Below, one piece after another: positions 1 through 8,636 of a DNA stretch of 64,000 nucleotides. The stretch lies in contig NZ_CP104174.1 of the NCBI RefSeq assembly GCF_025200925.1, positions 372,001 to 436,000 on the forward strand, in the 5' to 3' direction. This DNA comes from Bradyrhizobium sp. CB1015. GTDB taxonomy: Bacteria > Pseudomonadota > Alphaproteobacteria > Rhizobiales > Xanthobacteraceae. The position numbers and the translations under genes are program-made. The notes beneath the pieces are model-generated. The model saw only the letters and a list, made by a program, of their open reading frames with translations, did no database searches and was not told the DNA's origin. Positions within the stretch are counted from its first letter, which is position 1, and each line of letters begins with the position of its first letter.

Positions 1-410
1 CAAAGCCGACCGATCCCAGGCTCGGCATGAACGGCAAATGGGCGACGCGCCCGATCGTCGGCCATATGGGCTCGCTCGGTCCGCGCAAATTGTGGATGAG
101 CGAGGTGCGCGAGCTCGTCGCGGGCGCCCCGATGACGCCGTTCGTCCGCGTCGCCACCGGCGCCGATTTCGCCAGCCCGTTTGCCAATGCCGGCGACCAG
201 GGGCTCGGCTACATCAACAGCGACGTCACGATCTATCTGCACCGCCCGCCGGTGACGGAGTGGATCGGCTTCGAGGTGGTGAACCACCACGCCACCGACG
301 GCATCGCGATCGGCGAATGCTGGCTCTATGACGAACAGGGCCCGATCGGCACCGCGACGGTGGCCGCGCTGGCGCAGCGCAAGCCGATGGCGAATCCGTC
401 GAAGCGGTAG
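1..410 (+). CDS. Acyl-CoA thioesterase family protein, 3' part
   Basis: The reading frame is open to the left edge of the window, so the gene starts outside it; about 135 C-terminal residues are visible. The sequence resembles the second hot-dog half of TesB-like acyl-CoA thioesterases. It contains the run YINSDVTIYLHRPP, then a tryptophan-glycine step (EWIGFE), then the closing pattern ATDGIAIGECWLYDEQGPIG that ends these proteins. The expected activity is hydrolysis of acyl-CoA to free acid and CoA in the cytoplasm. The substrate cannot be read from this part. Family assignment is fairly secure; the exact member is not. Confidence 0.7.
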   Translation, partial: KPTDPRLGMNGKWATRPIVGHMGSLGPRKLWMSEVRELVAGAPMTPFVRVATGADFASPFANAGDQGLGYINSDVTIYLHRPPVTEWIGFEVVNHHATDGIAIGECWLYDEQGPIGTATVAALAQRKPMANPSKR

Positions 411-419
411 CTCACCGCG

Positions 420-520
420 GTCATTCCGGGGCAGCCCGCAGGGCTGAACCCGGAATCTCGAGATTCTCAGGTGCGCAACTGCGCACCATAGTTCGATGCT
501 TCGCATCGCCCCGGAATGAC
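420..520. repeat. Palindromic intergenic repeat
   Basis: The ends form a perfect 13-base inverted repeat, GTCATTCCGGGGC at 420-432 and GCCCCGGAATGAC at 508-520. Inside is a second near-palindrome, gtgcgcaactgcgcac. It fills the whole gap between two convergent genes. Its core resembles the gtgcgcaattgcgcac palindrome of the repeats near 9440 and 27945. It may fold as RNA and help end transcription, but no T-run follows it. Confidence 0.8.
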
Positions 521-522
521 GG

Positions 523-990
523 TCAGCCCAAATGCCGCTGCATCTCCGGCCGCGCCTTGAGCTCGGCGCCCTGCTTGGCGACGATCTTCGCGATCCGCTC
601 CGGCGCAAACTTCAAATCGACGAATGCCGGCGCGGTGTTGGCGACCTCGTGATAACAGGCGATCCTGCCGTCCTTCAGCGTCATGATCGCAACGCCCTCG
701 AACATCGCGCGTGCGCCGTTCGCTTCCGGCAATGTCGATTTGTAGCTGAACGTGTAGCGCGCATAGAGCGTGGTGCCGTCGGTGACCGGATCGTGCATGT
801 CCCAGCGGAAATCGGTCGCCGTGCGATAGAACCAGTCGTCGATCATCGCGGCGATTTTCGCGCGGCCCGCGAAGGCGCCGTAGAAGACGTCATGATAGAC
901 GCCGTCCTCGGTGAACAGCTCGGCGAAGGCTTCGCCGTTGCGCTGCTCGACCGCGTCGCAGAAGGCGCGCAGCATGGCGGTGGTCGTCAT
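523..990 (-). CDS. SnoaL-like (NTF2-fold) nuclear transport factor 2 family protein
   Basis: A 155-residue protein beginning MTTTAMLRAFCDAVEQRN. The frame is open further upstream, but that stretch is repeat DNA. The ATG at 990 has a strong GGGAGG ribosome site, so I chose it. The pattern of a helical start, FAELFTEDGVYHDVFYGAF, then KIAAMIDDWFYRTATDFRW and a late strand MFEGVAIMTLKDGRIACYHEV is the SnoaL/NTF2 fold. These folds serve as small isomerases, dehydratases or ligand binders, so the function is open. It is followed by a repeat and convergent to the thioesterase gene. Confidence 0.75.
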   Translation of the reverse strand: MTTTAMLRAFCDAVEQRNGEAFAELFTEDGVYHDVFYGAFAGRAKIAAMIDDWFYRTATDFRWDMHDPVTDGTTLYARYTFSYKSTLPEANGARAMFEGVAIMTLKDGRIACYHEVANTAPAFVDLKFAPERIAKIVAKQGAELKARPEMQRHLG

Positions 991-1020
991 TGGCGTTGCC
1001 TCCCGGTGCTTCTTGTTGTG

Positions 1021-1178
1021 CCCTCTCCCCTTGTGGAAGAGGGCGGCTCCGCTCGTCGACGCGCATTCACTTGGGTGAGGGGTTGCCTCCGCGAGTCCAA
1101 CTCTCATTCGAACGCAAGGAGAGAACCCCTCATCCGGCTTCGCTTCGCGAAGCCACCTTCTCCCACAAGGGGAGAAGG
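1021..1178. repeat. Palindromic intergenic repeat with ccctcccc-type arms
   Basis: The left arm at 1021-1036 (CCCTCTCCCCTTGTGG) is nearly the reverse complement of the right arm at 1156-1178 (ccttctcccacaagggg and onward). The arms are about 120 bases apart. It separates two minus-strand genes and lies upstream of the SnoaL-like gene, so it would be transcribed if they form one operon. The arms resemble those of the elements near 5560-5716, 15729 and 20699. Confidence 0.75.
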
Positions 1179-1190
1179 AAGAGAAGCATC

Positions 1191-1979
1191 TCACCCGATC
1201 TCAGCCACCGCCGCAAGAATGCGCGCGATGTCCTGCGGGCGTGACAGGCGGTGATCGCCGTCCTGGATCAAGGTCAGCACGACGTCGTCGGCCGGCAGGC
1301 GATGGGTCAGCTTGAACGCATGCTGCCAGGGCACGTCAGGGTCTTTCGCGCCTTGCAGGATGCGGACGGGGCAGCCGAGATCGATGGCGCTGCCGAGCAC
1401 GAGGTGATTGCGTCCCTCCTCGATCAGGTTCCGCGTGATCGGATAGGGCGAGCCGTCGCCGTATTCCGACGGGCGCAGCCAGAAGCCCTTGGTCTCGATC
1501 TCCCTCTTCACTGCGGGCGAAAAATTCTTCCACATCAGCTCTTCGGTGAAATCCGGCGCCGGCGCGATCAGCACGAGCCCTGCGAGCGACGCTGTGCCGG
1601 CACGCTTCTTGATCTCGCGCGCGAGCAGCAGCGCCATCCAGCCGCCCATGGAGGACCCGATCAGGATTTGCGGGCCGTCGCAGAAGCGCTCGAGCACCGC
1701 AACACTGTCCTCGAGCCAGCGGCCGATGGTTCCGTCGGCGAAATCGCCACTGGATTCGCCGTGGCCGGAATAGTCGAACCGGACCACAGCGCGGCCGCAC
1801 TCGTGGGCCCAGGCGTCGAGCGCCACGGCCTTGCCGCCCTGCATGTCCGACTTGAATCCGCCCAGCCAGACCAGGCCGGGGCCTTTTCCGGGACGGCGGC
1901 GCACCGCGATTCTGCGTGCGGACGGCCCCTCGCCCACATCGACGAACTCAAGCGCGGCATCGGGAATTAAGTCGGTCAT
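1191..1979 (-). CDS. Alpha/beta hydrolase
   Basis: A 262-residue single-domain alpha/beta hydrolase. The nucleophile elbow is GSSMGG (Ser about residue 109), preceded by the oxyanion region LVWLGGFKSD and the VRFDYSGHGESSGDF strand-loop typical of this fold. A late GAKDPDVP gives the acid and DGDHRLSRP the catalytic histidine. It resembles the ABHD10-like serine esterases. The substrate is unknown. It is the first gene of a minus-strand pair with the SnoaL-like gene and is divergent from infC. Confidence 0.8.
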   Translation of the reverse strand: MTDLIPDAALEFVDVGEGPSARRIAVRRRPGKGPGLVWLGGFKSDMQGGKAVALDAWAHECGRAVVRFDYSGHGESSGDFADGTIGRWLEDSVAVLERFCDGPQILIGSSMGGWMALLLAREIKKRAGTASLAGLVLIAPAPDFTEELMWKNFSPAVKREIETKGFWLRPSEYGDGSPYPITRNLIEEGRNHLVLGSAIDLGCPVRILQGAKDPDVPWQHAFKLTHRLPADDVVLTLIQDGDHRLSRPQDIARILAAVAEIG

Positions 1980-2230
1980 GGAACGTTTACTCTGGCTGTG
2001 CGGTTTGAGCTGTCCGGACCTGTTCCGAAAGCACGACCGGCATCGCTATTGGTCCTTTGGGACGCTTGCGGAACAGAGGCAAGGTGTCTATGTCGGTCAG
2101 CGTGCCGAGGGCCGTGACTAAAATGCCTCGCATTTGAGGGTTTTTCGCGCCTCGTACCAGCGACTTGCTTGCCGGCAAACGCATCTTCCTTCAAAATAGC
2201 CGCTTCTTTCACAACTTTGGAGAACCACCC

Positions 2231-2770
2231 ATTCGCCGTCCTAATAAAGCTCCGCCCGCTGCCAGCAAAGACGGGCCGCGCATCAATGATGATATCCGCA
2301 ATGCGCAGATCCAGCTGATCGACCAGACCGGTGAGAACAAAGGTACGGTCGAGACCGTCGTCGCCATCCGCATGGCGCAGGAAGTCGGGATGGATCTGGT
2401 CGAGATTTCGCCGAATACCAGCCCTCCCGTCTGCAAGATCATGGACTACGGGAAGTACAAGTATTCCGCCCAGAAGAAAGCCGCGGAAGCCCGCAAGCGG
2501 CAGAAGACCGTCGAGATCAAGGAGATCAAGCTCCGTCCGATGATCGACGATCACGATTACGACGTGAAGATGCGCGCGATGCAGCGGTTCTTCGAAGAGG
2601 GCGACAAGGTCAAGATCACGCTGCGCTATCGCGGCCGCGAAATGGCGCACCAGGAGATCGGCACCAAGCTGCTCGACAAGATCAAGACCGACGTCGCCGA
2701 GCTCGCCAAGGTCGAGCAGGACGCGCGGTTCGAAGGTCGCCAGGTCGTGATGGTGCTGGCGCCGCGCTGA
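2231..2770 (+). CDS. infC: Translation initiation factor IF-3, AUU start
   Basis: IF-3 binds the 30S subunit, prevents premature joining of the 50S subunit and proofreads the initiator tRNA and start codon. With an ATT start at 2231 the protein is 179 residues, the usual length for this genus. The N-domain begins RRPNKAPP and contains [16 protein letters not shown]; the linker is lysine-rich; the C-domain contains [17 protein letters not shown]. No ATG lies near the conserved start. The ATT has a Shine-Dalgarno GGAG (2219-2222) eight bases upstream. A TTG 66 bases earlier would add an unconserved tail. AUU is the known autoregulatory start of enterobacterial infC. Confidence 0.95.
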   Translation: MRRPNKAPPAASKDGPRINDDIRNAQIQLIDQTGENKGTVETVVAIRMAQEVGMDLVEISPNTSPPVCKIMDYGKYKYSAQKKAAEARKRQKTVEIKEIKLRPMIDDHDYDVKMRAMQRFFEEGDKVKITLRYRGREMAHQEIGTKLLDKIKTDVAELAKVEQDARFEGRQVVMVLAPR

Positions 2771-2801
2771 GACAGCAGCTCGTTAGGACTTCAAGCCTTC
2801 A

Positions 2802-2834
2802 ACGGCCCGTCCGGATCTCCGGCGGGCCGTTTTG
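2802..2834 (+). terminator. Rho-independent terminator after infC
   Basis: A GC-rich stem is formed by ACGGCCCG/CGGGCCGT and an inner CCGG/CCGG around the loop atct, with one bulged base, and is followed by TTTTGTTGTT. It lies 31 bases after the infC stop. It implies that most infC transcripts end here, before the ribosomal protein genes. Confidence 0.85.
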
Positions 2835-2897
2835 TTGTTCACCTCTCCCGCTTGCGGGAGAGGGGGCGCACCGTTGTCTTGGCGGTCCGCGTCGATC

Positions 2898-3302
2898 TCA
2901 GGTCCTTGTTGCCCGCCAGGTGCCGCTGCACTGGTCGCCGGAAATGATGCCCTTCCACGACCCGGCGCCGTTCACACCGGCGAGCCGGCCGCCGCCACTG
3001 GCGTGGGAGGCGCCGACCGAGACCTGGACGGCGACAGCGCCGGAGCGGTTGACCCGGCCCGAGACCCGGCCGCCGCCGGCGGAGGAGACGCGGCTGCCTG
3101 TCACGGTGAAGGGGACGCTGTAGCCCGAGCTGCAATTGCCGCGGGTGGTGGCGAAGGTGACGTTCCAGATGCCGTCATAGCCGGCGGCGCGTGCGTCGGC
3201 GGCCTGTGGCAGCGCAGCCGTGGCGAGCACGGCGAACAGCGCCAGACGGCGCGGACGGGCGAAATCGCCCAGTGAAATCGGAAGTTGCGGGAAATGAGCC
3301 AT
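2898..3302 (-). CDS. Small secreted protein of unknown function
   Basis: A 134-residue protein. Residues 1-40 look like a Sec signal peptide: a basic RPRR, then LALFAVLATAALPQA and an ADARA cleavage region. The mature part starts YDGIWNVTFATTRGNCSSGYSV and is rich in Gly, Ser and Val, with paired strands and two cysteines (GNCSS and GDQCSG) that could form a disulfide. A YDGxW start is common in small extracytoplasmic beta-rich proteins of this genus. I cannot assign a function. It is transcribed against infC and rpmI and sits exactly where infC would normally continue into rpmI. Confidence 0.65.
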   Translation of the reverse strand: MAHFPQLPISLGDFARPRRLALFAVLATAALPQAADARAAGYDGIWNVTFATTRGNCSSGYSVPFTVTGSRVSSAGGGRVSGRVNRSGAVAVQVSVGASHASGGGRLAGVNGAGSWKGIISGDQCSGTWRATRT

Positions 3303-3576
3303 TTTGGACCTGCTTCAGGCGAGAAGGCTTGGACATTGGGGTGGCAGCGTCGAATAGTCGGCGAGCGGGTTTCGGCGGTTCATCGTTGCCATTTGGCCTG
3401 TCCTCTGTCATAAGCCCACCCTTCACCGCCCGGCTGATTTACGGGCTGCCGTGGCGGTGTCTCGTGCGGGTTTCGCGCCTGTTCGCAAAACCTGAGCACA
3501 ATCAACGCTCTAACGAGCATTTTTGACGGTCCAGCCGCCTTCGCGGGCGGATTTCTGTGGCCATTAGGAGAGCCAA

Positions 3577-3777
3577 ATGCCCAAGCTGAAGACCAAATCG
3601 GGCGCTAAAAAGCGCTTCAAGGTGACTGCCACCGGCAAAGTGATGCACGCCCAGCGCGGCAAGCGTCACGGCATGATCAAGCGGACGAAGAAGCAGATCC
3701 GTCAGCTCCGCGGCACCCGCGTGCTGTTCAAGACCGACGGCGACAACGTCAAGAAGTACTTCTTGCCGAACGCCTGA
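3577..3777 (+). CDS. rpmI: 50S ribosomal protein L35
   Basis: A 66-residue basic protein of normal L35 length, with the conserved [17 protein letters not shown] start and an [20 protein letters not shown] core. It is part of the large subunit. The ATG has a clear AGGAG site. It is followed by rplT after 79 bases. A GC hairpin (CCGCCttcgcGGGCGG, about 3535-3550) lies just before its ribosome site and could be a leader element, since the L35-L20 pair is autoregulated by L20 in other bacteria. I have no direct evidence for that here. Confidence 0.97.
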   Translation: MPKLKTKSGAKKRFKVTATGKVMHAQRGKRHGMIKRTKKQIRQLRGTRVLFKTDGDNVKKYFLPNA

Positions 3778-3856
3778 TCGCGTCCACGATCATTGCCATC
3801 CCTGCCGCGTCCGCGCGGCAATCCGATAACCAAAGTCATCTCTGAAGGATTTCGTC

Positions 3857-4216
3857 ATGTCTCGCGTCAAACGCGGTGTGACCGCCCACGCCAAGCACAA
3901 AAAAGTCTACAAGGCCGCCAAGGGTTTCTACGGCCGCCGCAAGAACACCATCCGCGCCGCCAAGCCGGCCGTGGAGAAGGCCCAGCAATACGCCTTCCGC
4001 GACCGCAAGCGTCGCAAGCGCACCTTCCGCGCGCTCTGGATCCAGCGCCTCAACGCTGCCGTCCGTCCGTTCGGCCTGACCTACAGCCGATTTATCGACG
4101 GCCTTGCCAAGTCGGGCATCACCGTGGACCGCAAGGTGCTGTCGGATCTCGCGATCCGCGAGCCAGCCGCGTTCCAGGCGATCGCCGAGAAGGCCAAGGC
4201 CGCGCTGGCGGCGTAA
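3857..4216 (+). CDS. rplT: 50S ribosomal protein L20
   Basis: A 119-residue protein with the basic N-terminal extension ([20 protein letters not shown], then [12 protein letters not shown]) that threads into 23S rRNA, followed by the globular domain [20 protein letters not shown]. The length is normal. In enterobacteria and bacilli L20 represses translation of the infC-rpmI-rplT message. The ribosome site is AAGGA, nine bases from the ATG. pheS follows after 215 bases. Confidence 0.97.
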   Translation: MSRVKRGVTAHAKHKKVYKAAKGFYGRRKNTIRAAKPAVEKAQQYAFRDRKRRKRTFRALWIQRLNAAVRPFGLTYSRFIDGLAKSGITVDRKVLSDLAIREPAAFQAIAEKAKAALAA

Positions 4217-4332
4217 GCCGCCCTGCTGCGCGACTTGCGCAGCATTGAGCTTGTGACGGCCCGGGCAGAGGGCGCGTGTCGCGTTTTCATCGCCCCGGCC
4301 GTCATCTCTCGCGCATACACTTCTCCGACGTG

Positions 4333-4391
4333 GATGCCCGGCGAATCTAACGCGAAGACGCGCTTCGCGCTTTTGGCCGGGCGTGACGGGC
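4333..4391. terminator. Terminator-like hairpin/repeat before pheS
   Basis: The inner stem CGCGAAG (4351-4357) and CTTCGCG (4363-4369), with loop acgcg, is followed by cTTTT. An outer pair (tgcccggc near 4336 and gccgggc near 4377) could extend it. It may terminate rplT transcripts, act as an attenuator for pheS, or simply be a copy of an intergenic palindrome. The sequence alone does not decide. Confidence 0.45.
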
Positions 4392-4431
4392 TAGGATCAT
4401 CGGCTCAGCATCCTGGCCAAAAGGGATTGCC

Positions 4432-5514
4432 ATGACCGATCTTGCCCAGCTCCAAGCCCAGATCATCGCCGACATCGCCGCTGCCTCCGACGAGGCTGCG
4501 CTCGAAGCCGTGCGCGTTGCAGCCCTCGGCAAGAAGGGCTCGATCTCGGCGCTGCTCGCCACCCTCGGCAAGATGTCGCCGGACGAGCGCAAGACGCAAG
4601 GAGCGGCGATCAATCAGGCCAAGGACGAAGTCAGCCAGGCGCTTGCGGCGCGACGCGACGTGCTGAAGTCGGCGGCGCTCGATGCACGGCTGGCGGCCGA
4701 GACCGTCGACGTCACCCTGCCGCTGCGCGATACGCCGGCCGATGCCGGCCGCATCCATCCGCTGAGCCAGGTTTGGGACGAGCTCACCACCATCTTCGCC
4801 GACATGGGATTCTCGGTGGCCGAAGGTCCCGACATCGAGACCGACGATTACAACTTCACAAAGCTGAATTTCCCGGAAGGCCATCCGGCGCGCGAGATGC
4901 ACGACACGTTCTTCTTCCATCCGAAGGAGGACGGCTCGCGCATGCTGCTGCGGACCCACACCTCGCCGGTGCAGGTGCGCACCATGCTGGGCCAGAAGCC
5001 GCCGATCCGCGTGATCTGCCCGGGCCGCACCTATCGCATCGATTCCGACGCGACCCACACGCCGCAATTCCACCAGGTCGAGGGCCTCGTCATCGACAAG
5101 GGCTCGCATCTCGGCCACCTCAAGTGGATCCTGCACGAGTTCTGCAAGGCTTTCTTCGAGGTCGACCACATCAACATGCGCTTCCGCCCCTCGTTCTTCC
5201 CGTTCACCGAGCCGTCGCTGGAAGTCGACATCCAGTGCCGCCGCGACAAGGGCGAGATCCGCTTCGGCGAGGGCGAGGATTGGCTCGAGATTCTCGGCTG
5301 CGGCATGGTGCATCCGAACGTGCTGCGCGCCTGCGGCATCGATCCCGACGAATACCAGGGCTTTGCCTGGGGCATGGGCATCGACCGCATCGCCATGCTG
5401 AAATACGGCATCGCCGATTTGCGCCAGCTGTTCGACAGCGACGTCCGCTGGCTCTCCCATTACGGCTTCAAGCCGCTGGAGGTGCCGACGCTGGCGGGGG
5501 GACTGAGCACGTGA
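4432..5514 (+). CDS. pheS: Phenylalanyl-tRNA synthetase alpha subunit
   Basis: The 360-residue catalytic subunit of the alpha2beta2 enzyme that charges tRNA-Phe with phenylalanine. The N-terminal coiled coil (about 1-90) is followed by the class II core. Motif 2 is visible as [12 protein letters not shown] plus [23 protein letters not shown], and motif 3 as [15 protein letters not shown] near the C-terminus. Length is normal. The ribosome site AAGGG precedes the ATG. It is co-oriented with pheT, but a repeat and a nuclease gene lie between them. Confidence 0.97.
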   Translation: MTDLAQLQAQIIADIAAASDEAALEAVRVAALGKKGSISALLATLGKMSPDERKTQGAAINQAKDEVSQALAARRDVLKSAALDARLAAETVDVTLPLRDTPADAGRIHPLSQVWDELTTIFADMGFSVAEGPDIETDDYNFTKLNFPEGHPAREMHDTFFFHPKEDGSRMLLRTHTSPVQVRTMLGQKPPIRVICPGRTYRIDSDATHTPQFHQVEGLVIDKGSHLGHLKWILHEFCKAFFEVDHINMRFRPSFFPFTEPSLEVDIQCRRDKGEIRFGEGEDWLEILGCGMVHPNVLRACGIDPDEYQGFAWGMGIDRIAMLKYGIADLRQLFDSDVRWLSHYGFKPLEVPTLAGGLST

Positions 5515-5555
5515 TGCTTGGTCTCCACCATACGAAGCTTCTCTCCGTTCCCACT

Positions 5556-5716
5556 GCGGAGACAACCCTCTCCCTGATCCTCCCCCGCAAGCGGGGGAGG
5601 GAATGGATGGAGCGCGTGCGTAGCATTCGTTTCGTGGGTACGTGTTCTCTGTCCGCCCGACAGGTCGGACTCCCTCCCCCGCTTGCGGGGGAGGGGTGGG
5701 GAGAGGGTTTCTCCGC
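5556..5716. repeat. Palindromic repeat after pheS; its right arm leads into a nuclease gene
   Basis: The left arm at 5556-5600 and the right arm at 5673-5716 are imperfect reverse complements. Each contains its own inner palindrome around ctcccccgcaagcgggggag. The right arm runs up to the ATG of the DUF559 gene (tctccgcgATG). A third copy at 6096-6140 lies inside the end of that gene in the same orientation as the left arm. Confidence 0.8.
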
Positions 5717-5717
5717 G

Positions 5718-6176
5718 ATGGGGCTGCCGATGGTCGATCCCAAGCATCCGGACTGGAAAGTATCCGACAAGCTGCGCGCCAATGCGCGCGCGCTCAGACG
5801 CGACCCGACCGATGCGGAGCGAATCCTGTGGTCGGAGCTGCGCGCCGGCCGGTTGAACGGCGCGAGCTTCCGCCGCCAAGTGCCGATCGAGAATTACATC
5901 GCCGATTTCATCTGCCATGCGGCCAAGCTTGTCATCGAGCTCGATGGTGGCCAGCACTTCTCGGACGAAGGCGAGCGCGCGGACGCAAGCCGCTCGACCG
6001 TGCTCGAAGCGAAGGGCTTCAATGTGCTCCGCTTCAGCAATCTCGATGTCATCACAAACCGTTCCGGTGTTCTTGAAACAATAGTCACTGCCATTGCGGA
6101 GAGAACCCTCTCCCCAGCCCTCCCCCGCAAGCGGGGGAGGAAGCAGATCGTCTCCGTGGAGAAAAAGCAGCCATGA
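5718..6176 (+). CDS. DUF559 (Vsr-like) endonuclease-domain protein
   Basis: A 152-residue protein of the DUF559 family, related to Vsr-type and PD-(D/E)XK nucleases. Visible family features are the helix [47 protein letters not shown] (acidic residues of the likely active site) and [17 protein letters not shown]. The biochemical role of DUF559 proteins is not established. The start could be 5718 or an ATG at 5730. The start abuts a repeat arm, and residues after about 126 ([13 protein letters not shown]) are encoded by another arm. It overlaps the pheT start by four bases (ATGA), so translation may be coupled. Confidence 0.8.
   Translation: MGLPMVDPKHPDWKVSDKLRANARALRRDPTDAERILWSELRAGRLNGASFRRQVPIENYIADFICHAAKLVIELDGGQHFSDEGERADASRSTVLEAKGFNVLRFSNLDVITNRSGVLETIVTAIAERTLSPALPRKRGRKQIVSVEKKQP
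6096..6140. repeat. Third copy of the repeat arm, within the end of the nuclease gene
   Basis: The reverse complement of this 45-base stretch differs from 5673-5716 at only about two positions. The DUF559 gene is therefore bounded by a near-perfect inverted repeat. The copy includes the self-complementary ctcccccgcaagcgggggag. Confidence 0.85.
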
Positions 6177-8581
6177 AATTCACCCTCTCCTGGCTGAAGG
6201 ATCATCTCGAGACCGACGAGCCGCTCGAAAAACTCGCCGACAAGCTCACCATGATCGGGCTCGAGGTCGAGAACATCGAGGACAAGGCGAAGGCGCTGAA
6301 GCCGTTCACCATTGCGAGGGTGATCTCGGCCGAGCAGCATCCGAATGCGGATCGCCTGCGCGTCTGCAGGGTCGACATCGGCGACGGTGGTGCGCCGGTG
6401 CAGGTCGTGTGCGGGGCGCCGAATGCGCGCGCCGGGCTCGTCAGCGTGTTCTCTCCGCCCGGCACCTACATTCCCGGCAAGGACATCACGCTTGGCATCG
6501 GCACCATCCGCGGCGTCGAGAGCCGCGGCATGCTGTGCTCGGCGGCCGAGCTGCAGATTTCCAACGACCATGACGGCATCATGGAATTGCCGGCGGACGC
6601 GCCGATCGGCGCGGCCTACGCCGAATGGGCCGGCCTCGGCGATCCCGTGCTCGAGATCAATCTGACGCCGAACCGGCAGGACTGCACCGGCGTGCACGGC
6701 ATCGCGCGCGACCTCGCCGCCGCCGACATGGGCAAGTTCAAGGACCCCACGATCAAGCCGATCAAGGGCGAATTCCCCTGCCCCGTGAAGGTCACGGTCG
6801 AGGATGCCACGCTCTGCCCGGGCTTTGCGCTCCGCCTCGTGCGCGGCGTCAAGAACGGACCTTCGCCGGAATGGCTGCAGAAGCGGCTGACCGCGATCGG
6901 GCTGCGTCCGATCAACGCGCTGGTCGACATCACCAACTTCATGACCTACGACCGCGCGCGCCCGCTGCACGTGTTCGACGCGAAGAAGGTGAAGGGCAAT
7001 CTCGTCGTGCGCCGCGCGCGCGAGGGCGAGAGCCTGCTGGCGCTCGACGGCCGCACCTACAATCTCGATCCCGCCATTTGCGTGATCGCCGACGAGCACG
7101 GCGTCGAATCGCTCGCCGGCATCATGGGCGGCGAGGCCTCGGGCTGCGACGAGAACACGACTGACGTGCTGATCGAATCGGCGCTGTGGAACGAGATCAA
7201 CATCGCCCAGACCGGCCGTAAGCTCGGCATCAATTCGGACGCGCGCTACCGCTTCGAGCGCGGCGTCGATCCGGCCTTCATGGTGCCCGGCATCGAGCTC
7301 GCGACCAAGCTGGTGATGGAGCTGTGCGGCGGCACACCGTCCGAGACAATCGTGGTCGGCAAAGCCTTCGCCGACGACCGCGTGATCGACTTCCCGGTCA
7401 CCGAGGTCAAGCGCCTTTCCGGCATCGAGGTGCCGCAGGTCGAGATGAAGCGCATCCTGACCCATCTCGGCTTCATGATGGCGGGTCCCGGCCCGGTGGT
7501 GAAGGTCGCGGTGCCCTCGTGGCGCTCCGACGTGCACGGCAAGGCCGACATCGTCGAGGAGATCGTCCGCATCTTCGGCGTCGACAAGGTGCCGATGACG
7601 CCGTTCGAGCGCGGCGACGAGCCGCGCAAGCCGGTGCTGACGCCGCTGCAGCTGCGCACCCGCCGCGCGCGGCGCGCGCTCGCAAGCCGCGGCATGGTCG
7701 AAGCCGTGACCTGGTCGTTCATCGCCAAGCCGGCAGCCGAATTGTTCGGCGGCGGACAGCGCGAGCTCGAAGTGGCCAACCCGATCGCCTCGGATCTCTC
7801 CGACATGCGCCCGACCCTGCTGGCCGGCCTGATCGCGGCGGCGCAGGCCAATGCCGATCGCGGCTTCGGCGATGTCGCGCTGTTCGAGGTCGGCCAGCTG
7901 TTCAAGGGCGACCGCCCGCAGGACCAGTTCATGGCGGCGAGCGGCGTGCGTCGCGGCCTGGCTTCGTCCGAAGGTCTCGGACGGCACTGGACCGGCTCGG
8001 CGCAGGCCGATGTGTTCGACGCCAAGGCCGATGCGCTGGCGGTACTGGCGGCGGCCGGTGCGCCGATGCAGGCGCTGCAAATCGTGGCGGGTGGTCCCGG
8101 CTGGCTGCATCCGGGCCGCTCCGGCACGATCCAGATCGGGCCGCAGAACGTGCTCGGCTATTTCGGCGAAGTGCACCCCAGAGCGCTCGAGGCGCTCGGC
8201 GCCGACGGGCCGCTTGTCGTGTTCGAGGTGATCCTCGACCGCATCCCCGAGGCGAAGAAGAAGCCGACGCGCGCCAAGCCCTTGATCGAGCTCTCGGCGT
8301 TCCAGCCGGTGTCGCGTGACTTCGCTTTCATCGTCGACCGCACTGTCAAGGCCGGCGACATCGTTCGCGCGGCGCAAGGCGTCGACAAGAAGCTGATCAC
8401 CGGCGTCAACGTCTTCGACGTCTACGAAGGCAAGGGCATCGATGACGGCAAGAAGTCGATCGCGATCGCGGTCACGCTTCAGCCCCGCGAGAAAACCCTG
8501 ACCGATCAGGAGATCGAGGCCGTCGGCGCCAAGATCGTCGCCGAGGTCACCAAGAAGACCGGCGGCACGTTGCGAGCATGA
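6173..8581 (+). CDS. pheT: Phenylalanyl-tRNA synthetase beta subunit
   Basis: An 802-residue subunit of normal length. It has the N-terminal tRNA-binding fold (about 40-150, with [18 protein letters not shown]), the B3/B4 editing region that hydrolyses Tyr-tRNA-Phe, the B5 domain, a core-like domain and a C-terminal ferredoxin-fold anticodon-binding domain ([16 protein letters not shown] and onward). A GGAG ribosome site lies about ten bases upstream, inside the end of the nuclease gene. The last codons and the TGA stop are part of a genome repeat. Confidence 0.97.
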   Translation: MKFTLSWLKDHLETDEPLEKLADKLTMIGLEVENIEDKAKALKPFTIARVISAEQHPNADRLRVCRVDIGDGGAPVQVVCGAPNARAGLVSVFSPPGTYIPGKDITLGIGTIRGVESRGMLCSAAELQISNDHDGIMELPADAPIGAAYAEWAGLGDPVLEINLTPNRQDCTGVHGIARDLAAADMGKFKDPTIKPIKGEFPCPVKVTVEDATLCPGFALRLVRGVKNGPSPEWLQKRLTAIGLRPINALVDITNFMTYDRARPLHVFDAKKVKGNLVVRRAREGESLLALDGRTYNLDPAICVIADEHGVESLAGIMGGEASGCDENTTDVLIESALWNEINIAQTGRKLGINSDARYRFERGVDPAFMVPGIELATKLVMELCGGTPSETIVVGKAFADDRVIDFPVTEVKRLSGIEVPQVEMKRILTHLGFMMAGPGPVVKVAVPSWRSDVHGKADIVEEIVRIFGVDKVPMTPFERGDEPRKPVLTPLQLRTRRARRALASRGMVEAVTWSFIAKPAAELFGGGQRELEVANPIASDLSDMRPTLLAGLIAAAQANADRGFGDVALFEVGQLFKGDRPQDQFMAASGVRRGLASSEGLGRHWTGSAQADVFDAKADALAVLAAAGAPMQALQIVAGGPGWLHPGRSGTIQIGPQNVLGYFGEVHPRALEALGADGPLVVFEVILDRIPEAKKKPTRAKPLIELSAFQPVSRDFAFIVDRTVKAGDIVRAAQGVDKKLITGVNVFDVYEGKGIDDGKKSIAIAVTLQPREKTLTDQEIEAVGAKIVAEVTKKTGGTLRA

Positions 8582-8622
8582 CGCCGAAAAGTATGAAGCG
8601 GTTTTCGGACAACGTCATGCTC
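8574..8622. repeat. gagcatgacg palindromic element overlapping the pheT stop
   Basis: Ends GAGCATGACG (8574-8583) and CGTCATGCTC (8613-8622) are perfect reverse complements; inside are cgaaaa and ttttcg half-sites. The pheT stop codon (8579-8581) lies in the left arm. A related element with gagcatgatc ends lies at 42453-42521. Confidence 0.8.
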
Positions 8623-8636
8623 AAGAGACATAGAGC

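Noticed and set aside
2165-2230. A TTG start giving IF-3 an extra 22 residues
   Set aside because: The added stretch has no similarity to IF-3 and no ribosome site; the ATT at 2231 has both conservation and GGAG.
5894-8377. An 827-codon open frame opposite pheT, and similar long frames opposite copA, dnaK and others
   Set aside because: Their translations are Arg/Ala/His/Asp-rich with no recognisable domain, which is the usual shadow of high-GC third positions; the sense strand encodes proven proteins.
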